From positions 5,482,199-5,546,198 of the forward strand of contig CM034238.1 of assembly GCA_019916065.1 (NCBI GenBank): DNA of 64,000 bases, given 5' to 3'. Below, piece by piece: positions 33,844 to 47,050 of this stretch. The DNA is from Vitellaria paradoxa (lineage: Eukaryota > Streptophyta > Magnoliopsida > Ericales > Sapotaceae). The translations under genes and the position numbers were made by a program. The notes beneath the pieces are model-generated. The model saw nothing but the letters and a program-made list of their open reading frames with translations, did not search any database and was not told the origin of the DNA. The stretch's first letter is position 1. Every line of letters starts with the position of its first letter.

Positions 33844-35370
33844 AGATTAATTCTCGCATCACTACGACTATCATCTCTAATTCATTAATCAAATGTCAAC
33901 AGTGTTAGTATATACGGTTATGGTCGGCAATCACGCTAAGTTATTTAGTTTTATTTATTTAATTTTTTAATTTTTTTAAATATCATATTATTTTCTTATA
34001 TTTTTAATTTTTTTAAACTATGAAAACAAAAATATTAAATTAATTAAAATTAAAAACTAGTGTTAAAAACCTTTTTTCTTCTCAAACATATAAAAAATTA
34101 ATTTTAAAAAATTAATTTTTTTACTTCCCAACTCTAACTAAGTAAACCCAATTAGTACAATTTTGACTTTTCTAGAGCCCTTTGAATTCTTGCAAAGGTG
34201 AATTCAACTCGGAGAGTGACCCAAACAATCTAAACCCTAAAACTTGAAAATGTGGAAATACAAGTGGGGACGAATCGATCAACTCACACCGCCAACCATT
34301 TCCAAAACTTCGGAAAGGTTAAATAAATAATATGCGCATGTTATTAAAATAGTAGCCGTCTATGCTTTATCTACGCATGTGCGTACATCATCTTTTCTTT
34401 CTCGAATTTTATTAAATCAAAGTTCCAAGCACCTAGCTTAATTCCTCTTTTAGACGTGCCATATATATGTAAATTATAAGCAAGGGAAACATGCACCTAA
34501 GGATGCACTAACACTCAAATGAATTTGAAAATGGAATTGGTTCAATCTTTCTTTATCATACTAATTCATTTTTATTAAAAGTTGAATTTTTAGAAAAATA
34601 ATTTCAAGTGCTATTTACGTCAACTTTTATAGTTTTATTTTTCTAAGACATATATAAACATATCAGAAAAAACTTATGTTGCGTAAATTGTTGTTATATT
34701 ATTTTTGCACCCTTTTAATATTAAAAGTGAGTACGGAGTAAATTTTTTTTTTGTTAAATACTTTTTTATTAGGTATAGTAGGCTACAAAATATGAAACAA
34801 TGCTTGATTCATTTAGACATCAACTCATTTTTAGTTATTTACTAGTAAATATTGCATGTCTACGATACTCCTTAACTAAAATTAAATATATACGCATTTA
34901 AAATTAAAATATGTTAGCACGTATTTCCTTTGTAAAAATCAAAAACAAATTTTCTTTTCATTGTAATACTGAAAAATAAAATTTATATCCTTTTTAATAT
35001 AACTCTTCAGATATTATTATTAAGTTCAATTCAATAGTTTATCAAAATGTAAAATGACCGAAGGACTTTGTGGGAGGGACATTTTTAAAATATATTATGT
35101 TTTATTATAATACCAAGAAACAAAATTTTTGTCTTTCTTAATATAACTCTTCAGATATTATTATTAAATTTAACTCAATAGTCTATTAGAATATGAAATG
35201 ACCCAAAAATTGAGTAGAAGTTTGGAGGAAAGTTTTGGTTTGTAAAAAATATTAGCCATTCGTTGAAAAATAAAACTTAATCTCAGCCTTTAAATTTTTG
35301 TTTGTGAGAGGAACATTTGAAATTGAAATACGTTTATTAGCACATTTTTCCTTTTCAAAAATTTAAGAAC

Positions 35371-35671
35371 TCATTTGATTTATTTTTCTATTTTCTGTTT
35401 TTTATTTTTTGTTTTGAACTCATTTTCTATTTTACGCTTTTGAAAATAAGGAAAAATCTCAAAACGCATTTAGTCATTTGTGTTTTCAAAATTTGTTTTA
35501 GAAAACAAAAAATGAGTTTATACATAAAATGAAAAATGACATAAAATTATTTTGAGCTTTTTTAATCCAAAATAAAGAAAATTTCAAAATAATGAAAATA
35601 GAGTATTTTCCATTTTCTTATTCTGAGATTTTTAAAACATAAAATAAAAACAGAAAATTAAACCAAATGCC
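35371..35671 (-). mobile_element. MITE, second copy of the 2138-2453 family
   Basis: Its reverse complement aligns along its length with 2138-2453, sharing TTTGAAAACACAAAT, ATTTTCAAAAGCGTAAAA and TCTTTATTTTGGATT. One terminus is AAATGCCA; the other has decayed to TCATTTG. Confidence 0.7.
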
Positions 35672-35888
35672 ACCTAAAATTTTTGTCTTTGTTAATGTAA
35701 CTCTTCAAATATCATCATTAAGTTCAACTCAATGATCTATTAGAATGTAAGTTGATCCAAAGATTATGCGAGAGTTTGAGGGGAACTTTGATTTATAAAA
35801 GTTTTTAATCATTCATTAAATAATAAAATTCAATTTTAACTTTTGAATTTTAGTTTTTGTTAGCTGTACTTTAAAATATGTTGTACTT

Positions 35889-35892
<4 letters not shown>

Positions 35893-35920
<28 letters not shown>

Positions 35921-35922
35921 TA
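35893..35922. repeat. (TA)n microsatellite
   Basis: About 14 TA units in AT-rich intergenic DNA. Confidence 0.9.
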
Positions 35923-38293
35923 TCATTAAAAAGTCAAAAAGAAAAAGCAATTTCCGTTTGAGAAATTATTAAATATTTTATTAAAAAGCGGCACCGTGCA
36001 TGAAAGAAAAAAATATATAATATATTATCAACAGCAAAATCACATTACACGAAACAATCGAATCAGCAATTGAAGTGACAAACTTCTAATAGAATACGAA
36101 ATGCACCGATTATTTAAAATTCATTAGCCAATGTTTGTCTCCCCTATGGTGTTTGTCTCCCCCATGGTGCAACTACTCAAGAGCGAATTAATTCAAAAAG
36201 TGGCTTAAGAATATAGAATAAGATTGGGGGAAAGTTCGTCCCATGGAGTTATTACAAGCAGAAGATTTCTTTTTTTTTTTTTTTCTTTTGAGACTAGAAC
36301 AATAGATTAATTGGAAAATCTCATATTTTATGCGTGGGCCAACAAAATAATATTAATACATAAAAAAAAATAAGAGCATTTTTGGGCTTTGTTTTAAGAG
36401 ATATTCTAAAATATAATAAAAATTGACATTATTTAATTAAATTTTTTTTTATTTAATAGCATTCTTTGTCATTTTCTTTGAATATTTTGCTTACAAGTAA
36501 AAATACAATAATAGCTTTTTACATTTAAACATTCGTGATAAAAATGTTCTAAATATATAAATAATGATAGAGGCGCGTCAACATGCTTTTACCACTTCTC
36601 TATCATTTTTCATGGAGGCTAGATTTTTGTTTTCTCCTTTTTTTCTTGTTTCGTATTATTTTTTAAATTATATATTATTAGGGGCTTATAGGGGCGAATG
36701 TACCTTAGAACCCACCTAGAGTGTAACTCGAGTGGCTCATTCAATTTTTTTTTTTTTTTTTGTATAATTTTTCTTTTAAATTTAATCCAATCTAAAATTT
36801 TTTAATTTAATTAAAATTTTTATAACTCACCCGACCCACCCAACTTTAAATCTTTTTGATTGTGTCTCTTGTCAGGCCAGACAAATTCAAAAATTTTATG
36901 CCAATCCAACTGAATCCAAAACCGTGCGTTATATAGTATTCCACTCTTCCTATGAGCTGTTTCGGTCAATTTGGGCCTCAGCCTGAGGGGTAGCAGTGGG
37001 CAAACTATCCCATATTAGGATAGTTAGGGTGTATGTGTTACCATATATTTCTCACCTGACTTTTTAATTTTTTGAACTGAAAAGTTGAGTTGTGGGTTTT
37101 CCTTTATTAAAAAAAAAAAAAAACTAAATCTAAAATCCGGGATTTGACTGTGTGGTCTTGCCTAAGCCGCCTCCAACGCTCGGAGGCTTTTGTCAAAAAT
37201 AAATAAATAAATAAGAAATGAAAGAGGTGAAATTTTTTTTCATGGTGGAGGAAAGAGGTTTACAAAAAAGCCTGTTAATAAGACAAATTTGAATCTGATC
37301 TGGGTCAAATTCATCGGATATAAATCTAATTATAATTGATTTTATTCAGATTTAAAAGTAATCGGATTCAATTTGTAAGATACAGTTCAGATCCATATAC
37401 TGGTAGACTGACCCGTTTTAAAAAATATTTTTTTTTAAATTATCATTTCATAAAAATAAAAAAATATTTTATTCAAAAAATATATATTATATATGAACCA
37501 GAAGCAAAAAAAAATTTAGTAAACCATGATTAGTATGATTGAGAATTTTAAATCATAAAATTTTTTTTTAGTTATAATTTCGTGCAATTAATTTTTACTT
37601 TTTAATATATATTATTTTTTGTTCTCTCACTGTTTGTTTGTTTTTTATGTTTTTTTTTTCTTACAAATTCAAACACCATTAATTTTCGACTTCGTAGATA
37701 TACATATATTTATATATGTATTGTAATTTTGTCTATCTAGGAAGTATAGGAGGTAGATCTTACTGGAAATCGGAATTTCGGCGGTTCAATGTGAAGAGGT
37801 ACGAGTTTCGATGGTTCAGTATCGCCCAAAGTATAGAGTTCTTGTATATAAATTATGTATTTGTGTGTATATATATATTTTTATTTTTACATATTTTTTA
37901 AAATTTTATTTTTTATTTTTAAAATTTTATTTTAAAAAATAATAAGTCTGACAGATCATCTAAATCTAAATCCATTAATTCTTGAATCTAATAAATCTAT
38001 ATTTACTGAGTTATGTATTTAATTAGACGAATTTGATGTAATATTATTGTGTCTGATCTGGATGAAAACCAAGCCATTGACAGCCTATTTACAAGGGATG
38101 CTCCGGAGGATGGCTAATCCGTTAAGCCCGCCCCACATGCAAACCGTTGGGGGTGGTGCATGTTAATGGTTCCTGGCAAAGATAAAAATATTAACTAGAT
38201 GCGATCGGGCACGGCCCATTGATACCGTGAATTCAACAAAAATATTTTATTCTTTCTTTCAATTTTGGACTGTAACGTCGGTCTTAGTTTTTA

Positions 38294-39733
38294 CGAAAAA
38301 TTGTATTCAAGTCATATTTTGTAATATTTTAAAGTTATTAGTTACACTTAAAAAAATATTACTTTTAAGTCACATTAATGTGAAAGGTTTTGCATTTAAG
38401 TCACACTTTTGAGTGGGTTCCACGAGTTTGTTTTAAATATAGTTTCTAATATACCGATAATATCTTTTATTTCTATAACAAAGTTACACAAGTTATTTCC
38501 GGAAATTCCGAGAATCACGTGAAGATATGATTTACCGAGAATCACGCTTCTTTTTTTTTTCCTTTCCTTGTTTTCAGTTTCATTATTTACAGTTTTAGTC
38601 ATGAAGATAGAGCTTATTTGGCCTATCTTCTTCATAGATTGATTTTGCCGATTGGCGTTTTGAGCTATCTTCAAAATAGTACCGGTACTATTTCAAAAAA
38701 TATGATGATGTTGGCTCGTATGGTTGGTTTGTGTTATGTATCGATTGATGTTTTTTAGGTAGTATGAAAACAGTACCGATACTGTTTTATCGGTACTGTT
38801 TTTAACACAGTATCGATACTGTTTTATCGGTACTGTTTTCTAAACAATACCAATACTGTTTCCTAAACAATACTATGAATTATAAGCAGATGACGAGTTT
38901 TAAGGGTAAGAGAAATTTATTGGGCCGATCAACGTTTTGAGTTATCTTCAAAACAATACCGATACTGTTTTAAAAAATATGATGATGTTGGCTCGTATGA
39001 TTGGTTTTTGTTATGTATCGATTGATTTTTTTAGGTAATATGAAAACAGTACCGGTCCAAAACAGTACCGGTATTATTTTATCAGTACTGTTTTCAAAAC
39101 AGTACCATGAATTATAAGCAGATGACGAGTTTTAAGAGCAAGAGAAATCCATGAGGCCGATAGGCTTTTTGAGCTATCTTCAAAATAGTACCGGTACTGT
39201 TTCAAAAAATATGATGATGTTGGCTCATAGATTGGTTTGTGTTATGTATCAATTGATGTTTTTTAGGCAGTATGAAAACAGTACCGGTACTGTTTTATCA
39301 GTATTGTTTTATCGGTACTGTTTTCAAAACAGCACCATGAATTATAAGTAGATGACAAGTTTTGGGTAAGAGAAATCCATGGGGTTGATTAACATTTTGA
39401 GTTATTTTTAAAACAGTACCGGTACTATTTCAAAATCAGAAAAAATAAAGATACTTAAGAATCATGATCGATTTAGGTTTTTTCCAAATAGTTTTGATTT
39501 TGGTTCCAAAAATCAATTTTACTTACTTTGTAAGGAATATGGAAAGTCGCGAAAGTTATGAGTGAAATGTGCACTATTTTCAGATAAAACTGACAGTTAT
39601 GAAATGTGGTGAAAAACGCGTGATGTCTTTTTTTATTTTTTTGTTGCAAGTATGACTTATTTACAAATAAGTTTTTTTGGTATGACTTAAATCCTTATAA
39701 GTTCATAAATAGTGACTGGCCTCCAAAAACCCC
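38294..39733. mobile_element. unclassified non-autonomous element, copy 2 (1440 bp)
   Basis: It shares left and right ends with 16727-18263 (CACACTTTTGAGTGGGT near the left; TTTTTTTGGTATGACTTAAA and GGCCTCCAAAAACCC at the right). The flanks TAGTTTTTA (38285-38293) and TAATTTTTA (39734-39742) suggest a 9-bp target duplication with one mismatch. TTTAAGTCACACTTTTG-type motifs near the left end recur inverted near the right end. The interior is a different tandem array: three to four units of about 230-280 bp containing TGATGATGTTGGCTC and repeated AACAGTACCGGTACTGTTTT palindromes. No coding region. Confidence 0.62.
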
Positions 39734-40162
39734 TAATTTTTAGTAAAGATTAAAATAATGTACAGATAACCCCGAATTTAACTAGTACCCTCCGGGCCCA
39801 CCACCAAAATAATTGGACATTGTTGTCTATTGCCCTTTGCTCCGGTACCGTTGGACTTCGTCTGGAAGGCGATCTGCGAAAAGAGTGGAAAAGTCAAAAA
39901 TATATATATACATATAAAATTAATAATTTGTATTACTTTATTTTTTTTAATTTAAGTAAAAAGTTTACAATTTTCACAAGTATTTATTAATTATTTTTTA
40001 TTACTTTAACACAACCCAAAAAATTAAATAAATTTAATTTCTTCATTTAACTTTATTTTGTATTCTTATTATTTACTCTCACTCTTCTTTTCATTTTAAA
40101 CAAAGCACTGTTGTATTTCTTATCCATGAATTAACTTCCTTTTGCAGACCTCTGGGCACTCT

Positions 40163-40260
40163 CTCTACAAATAGAGGGCAAGACCTGTCTTCCTTCTGTA
40201 TCAACCATTTCAAGATCTATACATATATATATATATAGCGAGAGAGAGAGAGAGAGTGAG
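40163..40260 (+). promoter_or_regulatory. core promoter and 5' UTR of the first UGT85 gene
   Basis: A TATA-like CTACAAATAGAGG lies about 90 bp before the ATG, followed by (TA)n and (GA)n tracts up to the start codon. The paralogue at 54077 has the same layout, but its TATA-like word reads CTACGAATGGAG. Confidence 0.45.
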
Positions 40261-43200
40261 ATGGCTTCAGTAGCAGCAGGTAACAACAAGCCTCATGCTG
40301 TATGCATCCCATATCCAGCTCAAGGACATGTTAACCCAATGCTCAAGCTAGCAAAACTTCTCCACTTCAGAGGCTTCCACGTAACCTTTGTCAACACTGA
40401 GTACAACCACAAGCGCTTGCTCAGGTCCAGAGGTCCAAACTCCCTCGACGGATTACCGGATTTCCGGTTCGAAGCCATCCCCGACGGTCTCCCTCCTTCC
40501 GACGCCGACGCCACCCAAGACATCCCTTCTCTCTGTGAATCCACCCCCAAAGCCTGCTTGGTCCCTCTGTGCAACCTAATCTCCAAACTCAATGAACTCA
40601 ATGACTCTTCTTCTTCTTCTAATGTCCCACCGGTTACATGTATAGTCTCTGATGGTTGCATGAGTTTTACTCTCAAAGCTGCTGAGAAATTTGGCGTTCC
40701 TGAAGTGGTTTTTTGGACTCCAAGCGCTTGTGGATTTTTGGGGTATACTCAATATAGACTTCTTGTGGAGAGAGGCCTTGTACCACTCAAAGGTAAGAAC
40801 TTTATCCCAGCTAATTAGCTATACTATTTTCAGGATTTATTTTAATTCTACTTAATAATTATTTAAATATCACGGAATTTAATTAAAAGAAAGTTGAAAA
40901 TTTATAAAATTTTTAAAAAAATTTTAAAGCTGCCAATGGAGCATCATGTAATCTAATTTTTTAATAATGATTAATATCCAATTCTGATGCAATTATTATG
41001 TGAGTCAATTATAGGCGGAAAAGACAACTTAATCAACCAAATGTAGCTCCCGAAGTGGTGGTACAGCTTGGGATAGGCGACGAAATATAAGGAAATATTT
41101 AATTGGAGCAATTTGAATAAATGTGAAGATATTATTTTATAATAAAAATTAAAAAAATTATAATTTATTTATAAAATTTTTAAATCATATCATTCTGATA
41201 ATTTTTTTTGTACTATTTCTTATAAAATTATATTTTCCGAATATAAATAATAAACACAATAAATCTTATGTTGGAGTCACCATTAGCATACATACGCCAA
41301 AAAAGTCAAGTAGTGCGGTCCTGTGGACTCAATTATTATTGTTTTTTAATATAAGGCCCCGCTCGGATACAGAAAATGCTCCCCGCAAAATTAATACCCC
41401 TCATAAGTGTGGGTCTCACATTTTTGTCATAATTTGGCAAGTTCATTTTTCTCCCTCTCTCTGGATAAATTTTGGCATGGGTCTCACATTTTTCTCCCCT
41501 TGGAGGATAATTTTTGGGCGCCATTAGGGCTAGCCAAAAATTATCCCCCTTTAAGTTGACGACTTTTGACCTTTTTAGCCCTCGTTAACTGTATTATTAA
41601 CTTGATCAAAATAAATATAATGCTAGTAAAAAAATAATAGATAGACCAACAAGTCAAAAGAAAAATATAATTAAAAAAAATTGGATAATAACCAACCATT
41701 CAAAAGTACATATTTAAAAAAAAGTTCTTTAAATAAATTTATAAAAAATTAAATTTTCAATGAATAAATAATATAACTTCAAATTGTCCAAAAATAATTA
41801 AATAAAGTTATTTTTACAATTTAATATTTAATTTAATGGTAACTAAGTTTGGACACCACAAGAGCAAAAGACTCATTTGACTACTTTTTCCATCGTTCAC
41901 TCCCTCTTATTTATAAAACATCCAAATCAAGTCAAAAGTTATCTCCCTCTATAAACATCACATCAATGTGGGCCAACCCTCTAAAAATAATACCCACTAT
42001 TATTTTATACTCCTTCTAAAATTTATTCCCCTGAAATTTTAGTACCATTTAATCGAGCCCTAAGAATAGAAAAATAGAAACTATTGGATTAGACAAACCA
42101 ACCTACGAACGCCGTGCATATTTAGACATTATTTGATTTGCTAAAAATTAATAAAAATTTTTAAAAATTTCTAAAACTCTCTAACACATTTTGGCCACCT
42201 CATATTTTGTAAGATCTTTAAAAATTTCTATGTATATTTACATATCTCAATAAATTTTTACAAACCCTATTACTTTTTTAATAGATCATAATAATTTTTT
42301 CACAAACCCCAATAATTTTTTAACAAATTTCAACAAATCTGACATAAATCCATGAGAATGAATTGAAAAAATCATTCCTATGATTTTTCTCTCCAACATT
42401 TCCATGCAGAAGTCAAAAAGTTCAACAATTTTCAAAAAATTCTAACATAAATCTGCGAGAACGGACCTAAAAAACTGTTCTCACAATTTCTCTTTCCAAC
42501 ATTTTACTGCAAAAGTCCAAAAATTACACTATTTGTCTCCAAAAAATATGATTTGGATTAGAAACACCAAACACCAAAAATTATCCCAAAACACATTTTT
42601 TCTTGTTTTTCATCACTCCAAACGCTACCTTATTTCTAAAAAGGAAAACCAATGATAACAGGGTTCCAAGGGATTACTGTAAAGAAATGCATTGCAAATG
42701 CATAAATGAAAAGTTTTAATTTGATTGTATTTTAATAAAATATGACTACTCATATTCTGCATTAATTGTGTTCCAATCTAATTTTTTTTTAACTTTTACT
42801 TTTATTATGAAATTAATTTTAATTGAATTAAATTAAAACCTTTGATTACTATAATCAAATCAAAATCGTTCATTTATGCGCTGCAGTCCCCTAGAATTAT
42901 GATAATAGTGGATTTTGGATGCTTGCTAAGAAGTAAAAATTAAGTCGATGGGTGTTTGGTAAAAAAAAAAAAAAAATGATCTTTTAATATCACAAAATGT
43001 AAAATAATTAACGCATGAGGTTCCATTAAAAATTAATGACAAGAAATAGTTTATTTTTTTCTTTTTTTGCATGCTAAATCCCCCCCCCCCCCCCAAAAAA
43101 AAAGAACTCTTAATTTTTTAATCCCAAACTGATTAATCAAATGGACAGCTATGTTTCTTGAGCTGACCTTTTCAATGGAATTAAAACAGATAAGAGTTGC

Positions 43201-44127
43201 TTTACAAATGGGTATTTGGACACAACGGTGGACTGCATTCCAGGGATGAACAACATCCGACTGAAGGATCTTCCAAGCTTCGCAAGAACAACGGACCCGA
43301 ACGACATTATGCTCAACTTCCTCATCAACGAAGCAGAAGCAGCTTCCAAAGCCTCAGCAATCATCATCAACACGTTCCAATCCTTCGAATCCGACGTCCT
43401 GGATTCCCTCTCATCCCTCAAACTCCCTCCCATCTACACCGTTGGTCCCCTCCACTTAATAGAAAACCAGATTTCGGACCACAGATTGAAATCAATGGGC
43501 TCAAACCTCTGGAAAGAAGACCCCCAATGCATCCAATGGCTCGATTCTAAAGAACCCAATTCAGTAGTTTACGTGAATTTCGGTAGCATCACAGTGATGA
43601 CACCCCAGCAGCTCATAGAATTCGCTTTGGGACTCGCTGGCAGCAACAAGGACTTCTTGTGGATAATTAGGCCCGACATTGTGGCCGGTGAGTCCGCCAT
43701 TTTGCCGCCAGAATTCGCGCTGGGAACCAAGGAAAGAGGCATGTTGGCTAGCTGGTGTCCTCAAGAACAAGTCCTGAAACATCCTGCGATCGGAGGGTTC
43801 TTGACGCACTGCGGATGGAACTCGACATTGGAGAGTATTTGCGGCGGCGTTCCAGTGATTTGCTGGCCGTTTTTTGCTGAGCAGCCGACGAACTGCTGGT
43901 TTAGTTGCGGGGAGTGGGGGATTGGGCTGGAGATAGATAATGATGTGAAGAGAGGGGAAGTTGAGAAGCTTGTCAAAGAGTTGATTGAGGGTGAGAAGGG
44001 TAAGGAGATGAAGAGGAGGGCCATGGATTGGAAAAAGAAAGCAGAAGAGGCCACTGCACCTGGTGGGTCATCCTTCATCAACTTGGACAAGTTGTTCAAT
44101 GAAGTTCTCTTGCCAAAGTTCAAGTAG
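40261..44127 (+). CDS. UDP-glycosyltransferase, family 85 (UGT85A-like), gene 1
   Basis: This cytosolic family 1 glycosyltransferase moves a sugar, probably glucose, from UDP-sugar to a small-molecule acceptor. UGT85 enzymes act on cyanohydrins, terpenols and cytokinins, and the acceptor here is unknown. Two exons, 40261-40792 and 43190-44127 (GTAAGA donor, ACAG acceptor), give 489 residues, normal for the family, with the intron at the conserved UGT85 position. The catalytic His is in PAQGHVNP (residue 23) and the partner Asp in [10 protein letters not shown] (131). The 44-residue PSPG sugar-donor box is residues 366-409, starting [15 protein letters not shown] and ending FFAEQ; the final Gln favours UDP-glucose. 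No disruption is seen. The 2.4-kb intron carries transposon-like DNA and a 15-C run near the acceptor. The paralogue is at 54077-57386. Confidence 0.95.
41354..42062. mobile_element. possible TIR transposon in the UGT85 gene 1 intron
   Basis: The segment starts TAAGGCCCCGCTCGGATAC and ends AATCGAGCCCTAAG, imperfect inverted ends. It is absent from the intron of the paralogue. Two GTGGGTCTCACATTTTT-like words inside it are repeated about 75 bp apart. No coding sequence. Target duplication not confirmed. Confidence 0.4.
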
Positions 44128-45294
44128 CGAGATTTCTTTTTTTTTTTCTTTTTTTTTTTTTTTTCGCAGAATTTCTCAATCACTGGTTTCATATTTATTA
44201 GTCCAATGTGAAAGGAGAATGGTAAACTTTGTCTTGGCATTGTGAGGTCTATTCAAAAAAAAAAATTCTATGAAATAACAACTAGCTAGGATATATATTC
44301 TTGCTATCTATACATAATAGTGTGTAAACTCCGTCCTGACGTTCTCATATTTCCAGCTAGCACATCTGGCTGTGACGGCTTGATTTTAACAGAAATAAGG
44401 TTTTGTTTGGTGACCTTTTTTTTTAATTTATATCCTGCTCGTAAGAAGAGAATTAGAATCAGTACAAGGAGATTTTGAATTTGTGACCGAGAGATGACAG
44501 CCAAAAGTGAATGATTAACAAGACTTTCTTCCAATCTAATTTCTTCTTAGTGCAACTAGCACAAGAATTGGTTTAATTGTCAAAGATTGTCTCCTTTGGA
44601 CAATACTTGAGATGTTAAAGCTATTTGTTAGTCACTAGTAGTGGCATGTAACCTGTTGTCTGTCAGCCTCTTGGTTAAATCCATAAGTAGCCAAGCCCCC
44701 AAGGCACCAGCAAAATGGAAACAGCTCTGTCAATGGGTTCGACTTGGTCGTGTACTGCGTCATAATCAGGGTACCATATGGGGTCTAAATTGTTCTTGTT
44801 CAAATGAAGCTGCTCCAAGCTGGATGCACAAACTGCTCTATAATAGCTCCAAGAACTTTTGAGGAAAATTAACCAGAGATGAACTTCTCTTTTAGTACCT
44901 TCTTAGTTGAGAAAGTTTCAAGATTTCATTCCAATCAGATGTACAATTATCCTCCAAATTCAAAAGCAAAAGAGAATCAAATCCATGAACAGGGACGGAA
45001 GATGGAGGCTAGAAAGAAGGAAATACAAAAACAATAGCAACAATAATAATAATCAAACCAGTAGTAATGCATCAATTGCAGTTCTTCAAGAATACAATGT
45101 TAACAACAACAAACGAATCATAGATATCCTTGAAATCAAACCTGACTCAAGCATACGGCATGCCTAGAAACATAAGGTTTTTTGGCTTTGATGACTGTAT
45201 ATCATTGAACTCAATTGAACTTAGCCTTTACCCAACTAAGTGGAGTCAATTATATGAATTTTTTTTCCTCATTTTTGGTCTACTCCGCTGTTTC

Positions 45295-45830
45295 GCATTA
45301 CCTATAATTGGGATACTATCATTCCTCCTGATTGATACATCCAACCGTCTCCATTGTATATAATCGATCGACCTTAGCCAATTTTTTGCAATGTCTCCAC
45401 AACTGATTCTACCACTACCATCTCTTGAATCTAATTATTCTTAATCTTATATTTTTTTTTATTTTTTCACGTAAACAGAAGTTTGAATAGAGTTTTACAC
45501 TGGTTGTCAGTTACGTAATATAATTCTCCTCCTTTATTTAGGTTTGGTTAAAAAAAATAAAATTAAAACAAAACAATTCACCAATTCTTCAAAATACCTA
45601 TAATTTGGATACTACCATTCTTTCTAATTGACATATTCATTGGTCTTTGTTATATATAATCAAACCACTTTAACCAATTTTTTCCCCAATTTTTCCTTAA
45701 TTAATGCTACCACGACTATCTCATGAATCTAATTATTCTTAATTCTATATTTTTTGGTTTCACCACATAGACAAAAGTTTAGATAGAGTTTTACACTAGT
45801 TATCAATTACCTAATGTAGCCTTATAAAAA
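45295..45830. repeat. tandem direct repeat of about 298 bp, two copies
   Basis: 45295-45532 and 45592-45830 align: TACCTATAATT-GGATACTA, TATATAATC, ATGAATCTAATTATTCTTAA and ATAGAGTTTTACACT all recur at the same spacing. Just upstream, CCCAACTAAGTGGAGTC (45232-45248) resembles a word found in a widespread plant retroelement-derived repeat, so this is probably retroelement debris. Confidence 0.6.
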
Positions 45831-46159
45831 AATTCACCCAATCTTCCATATAAACTTACTAAAGCCATATCATAGAAATGTGAAAGACCTTATCGAGTAG
45901 TATCAAAAAAGGTACCGGCCAGAATTATGGTCTCCCATGACTAAAATATAGAAACAACTTTGGCTTATATGATTGTGCCGAGATGCGACTTCTATTCTAA
46001 TTATATTGAGTACTTAATTAAATGGAGGGCTCAACTAAATAGTGAAGTAAACTGGGAGCAGGAAAATTACTCGCAGCAGTTTTGAACGTAATTCACCAAG
46101 TATTGGAGGGAAGCACAGACCAGGACATCGCAAGCCTAGGTAGGATACAATGGCCCGCC

Positions 46160-46760
46160 TCACCATGTTGACACCTACATGGTATCATGTGGACGTCTAC
46201 ATGGATGTGAAAAAATGACAAAATTATAATATCTTTAGATTATTTTACAGAGTTCTACAACATTCTTTATAATTGTAGAATATTCTAAAGAATTTCAGAA
46301 GATTTTGGAATATTCTTGCATAATCTACAATATTCTAGTACAGTTTAGATTTCTATTTAGTATTCTATATTATTTTGGGAAAGTGTATAGTAGTCTTGGA
46401 TATATTTTAGAAGTGTTATGTGTATTTTAGACGCTTCTCTTGTTTATATTATAAAAATTATGAAGTATTTAGAAATTTTGAGAAATTTTGTTTTGTAAAT
46501 GTTGTAGAGTTTTGGTAGAGAATTCTAGAGAGTGAATCCTCACTGTTAGTTAGATTAAATTCTCATGGTCCATTAAAAAGATGAAGGTTTATAAATAGGG
46601 ATGACTCCTTTATCTGTAAATCATCCAAATAATAATAAAGTATTTTTCAAAATAAGAGTATTTTGAAGTAATTTAGAATTTGTGATAAAAAAAATTTATT
46701 ATTCTTTTGTTTATTTATATATGGCAAAGAAAGTTAAAATTGTAAAACTCTCTATTTTTG
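46160..46760 (+). mobile_element. possible LTR remnant with promoter-like features
   Basis: TTTATAAATAGGG at 46588-46600 followed by CATCCAAATAATAATAAAG resembles the TATA box and polyadenylation region of plant Copia LTRs. Reiterated AATATTCTA/GTAGAATATTCT words fill the upstream part. Clear TG/CA ends and target duplications were not found. Confidence 0.35.
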
Positions 46761-47050
46761 TGTAAGGTGTTAAAATATAAAATATCGATAATATTTGAAA
46801 TTTTTTATCTTATGGGAATACACTGTAATATTTATTTAAAAAAAAAAGTGGTATGTTCTACCGTAATTGATATTTTTTAAATGAACATGTAACAAAATTA
46901 AATATTATAAAAAATAAAGAAATGTAGATTTTTAATTTAAAATATTCAAAAAAGAGGGAGGGAGAGAGAGAAAGAAAACAAACCTGATTAGAGTTGGACC
47001 CTTATGTGTGATTTTTCCAGACGATTGGGGCATTTGACAGATTATCTACA

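Larger units (their letters stand above)
25266..37990. other. gene-poor intergenic DNA
   Basis: I find no supported coding gene in these 12.7 kb. It holds the 3' end of the DAHP synthase transcript (to about 25420), several MITEs, SINE debris, AT microsatellites (also about 27415-27440) and a GC-rich tandem array at 28.3 kb. 27700-28280 looks like an old LTR-type repeat but has no definable ends. 36100-37990 shows no recognisable element beyond low-complexity AT sequence. Open frames here are short and lack family resemblance. Confidence 0.6.
44128..47040. other. intergenic DNA with repeats
   Basis: It begins with the 3' UTR of UGT85 gene 1 (T-rich run at 44138-44164). 44275-44400 retains similarity to the 3' flank of UGT85 gene 2 (ATAACA-CTAG-AGGATATATATT; CACATCTGGCTGTGA), showing that the duplicated unit included downstream DNA. 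A repeated block at 45295-45830 and a candidate LTR remnant near 46.2-46.7 kb follow. No supported gene. Confidence 0.55.

Noticed and set aside
37336..37533. 65-codon open frame with Arg/Tyr-rich sequence
   Set aside because: It overlaps a repeat-like ATCGGATT/ATCTAAATC stretch and has no family resemblance.
40320..40676. 118-codon minus-strand open frame (and the equivalent at 54106-54480)
   Set aside because: Both are antisense shadows of UGT85 exon 1, and both exist because the two exons are paralogous.
44641..44862. 73-codon open frame after UGT85 gene 1
   Set aside because: It is less AT-rich than its flanks, but I recognise no family, promoter or splice context.
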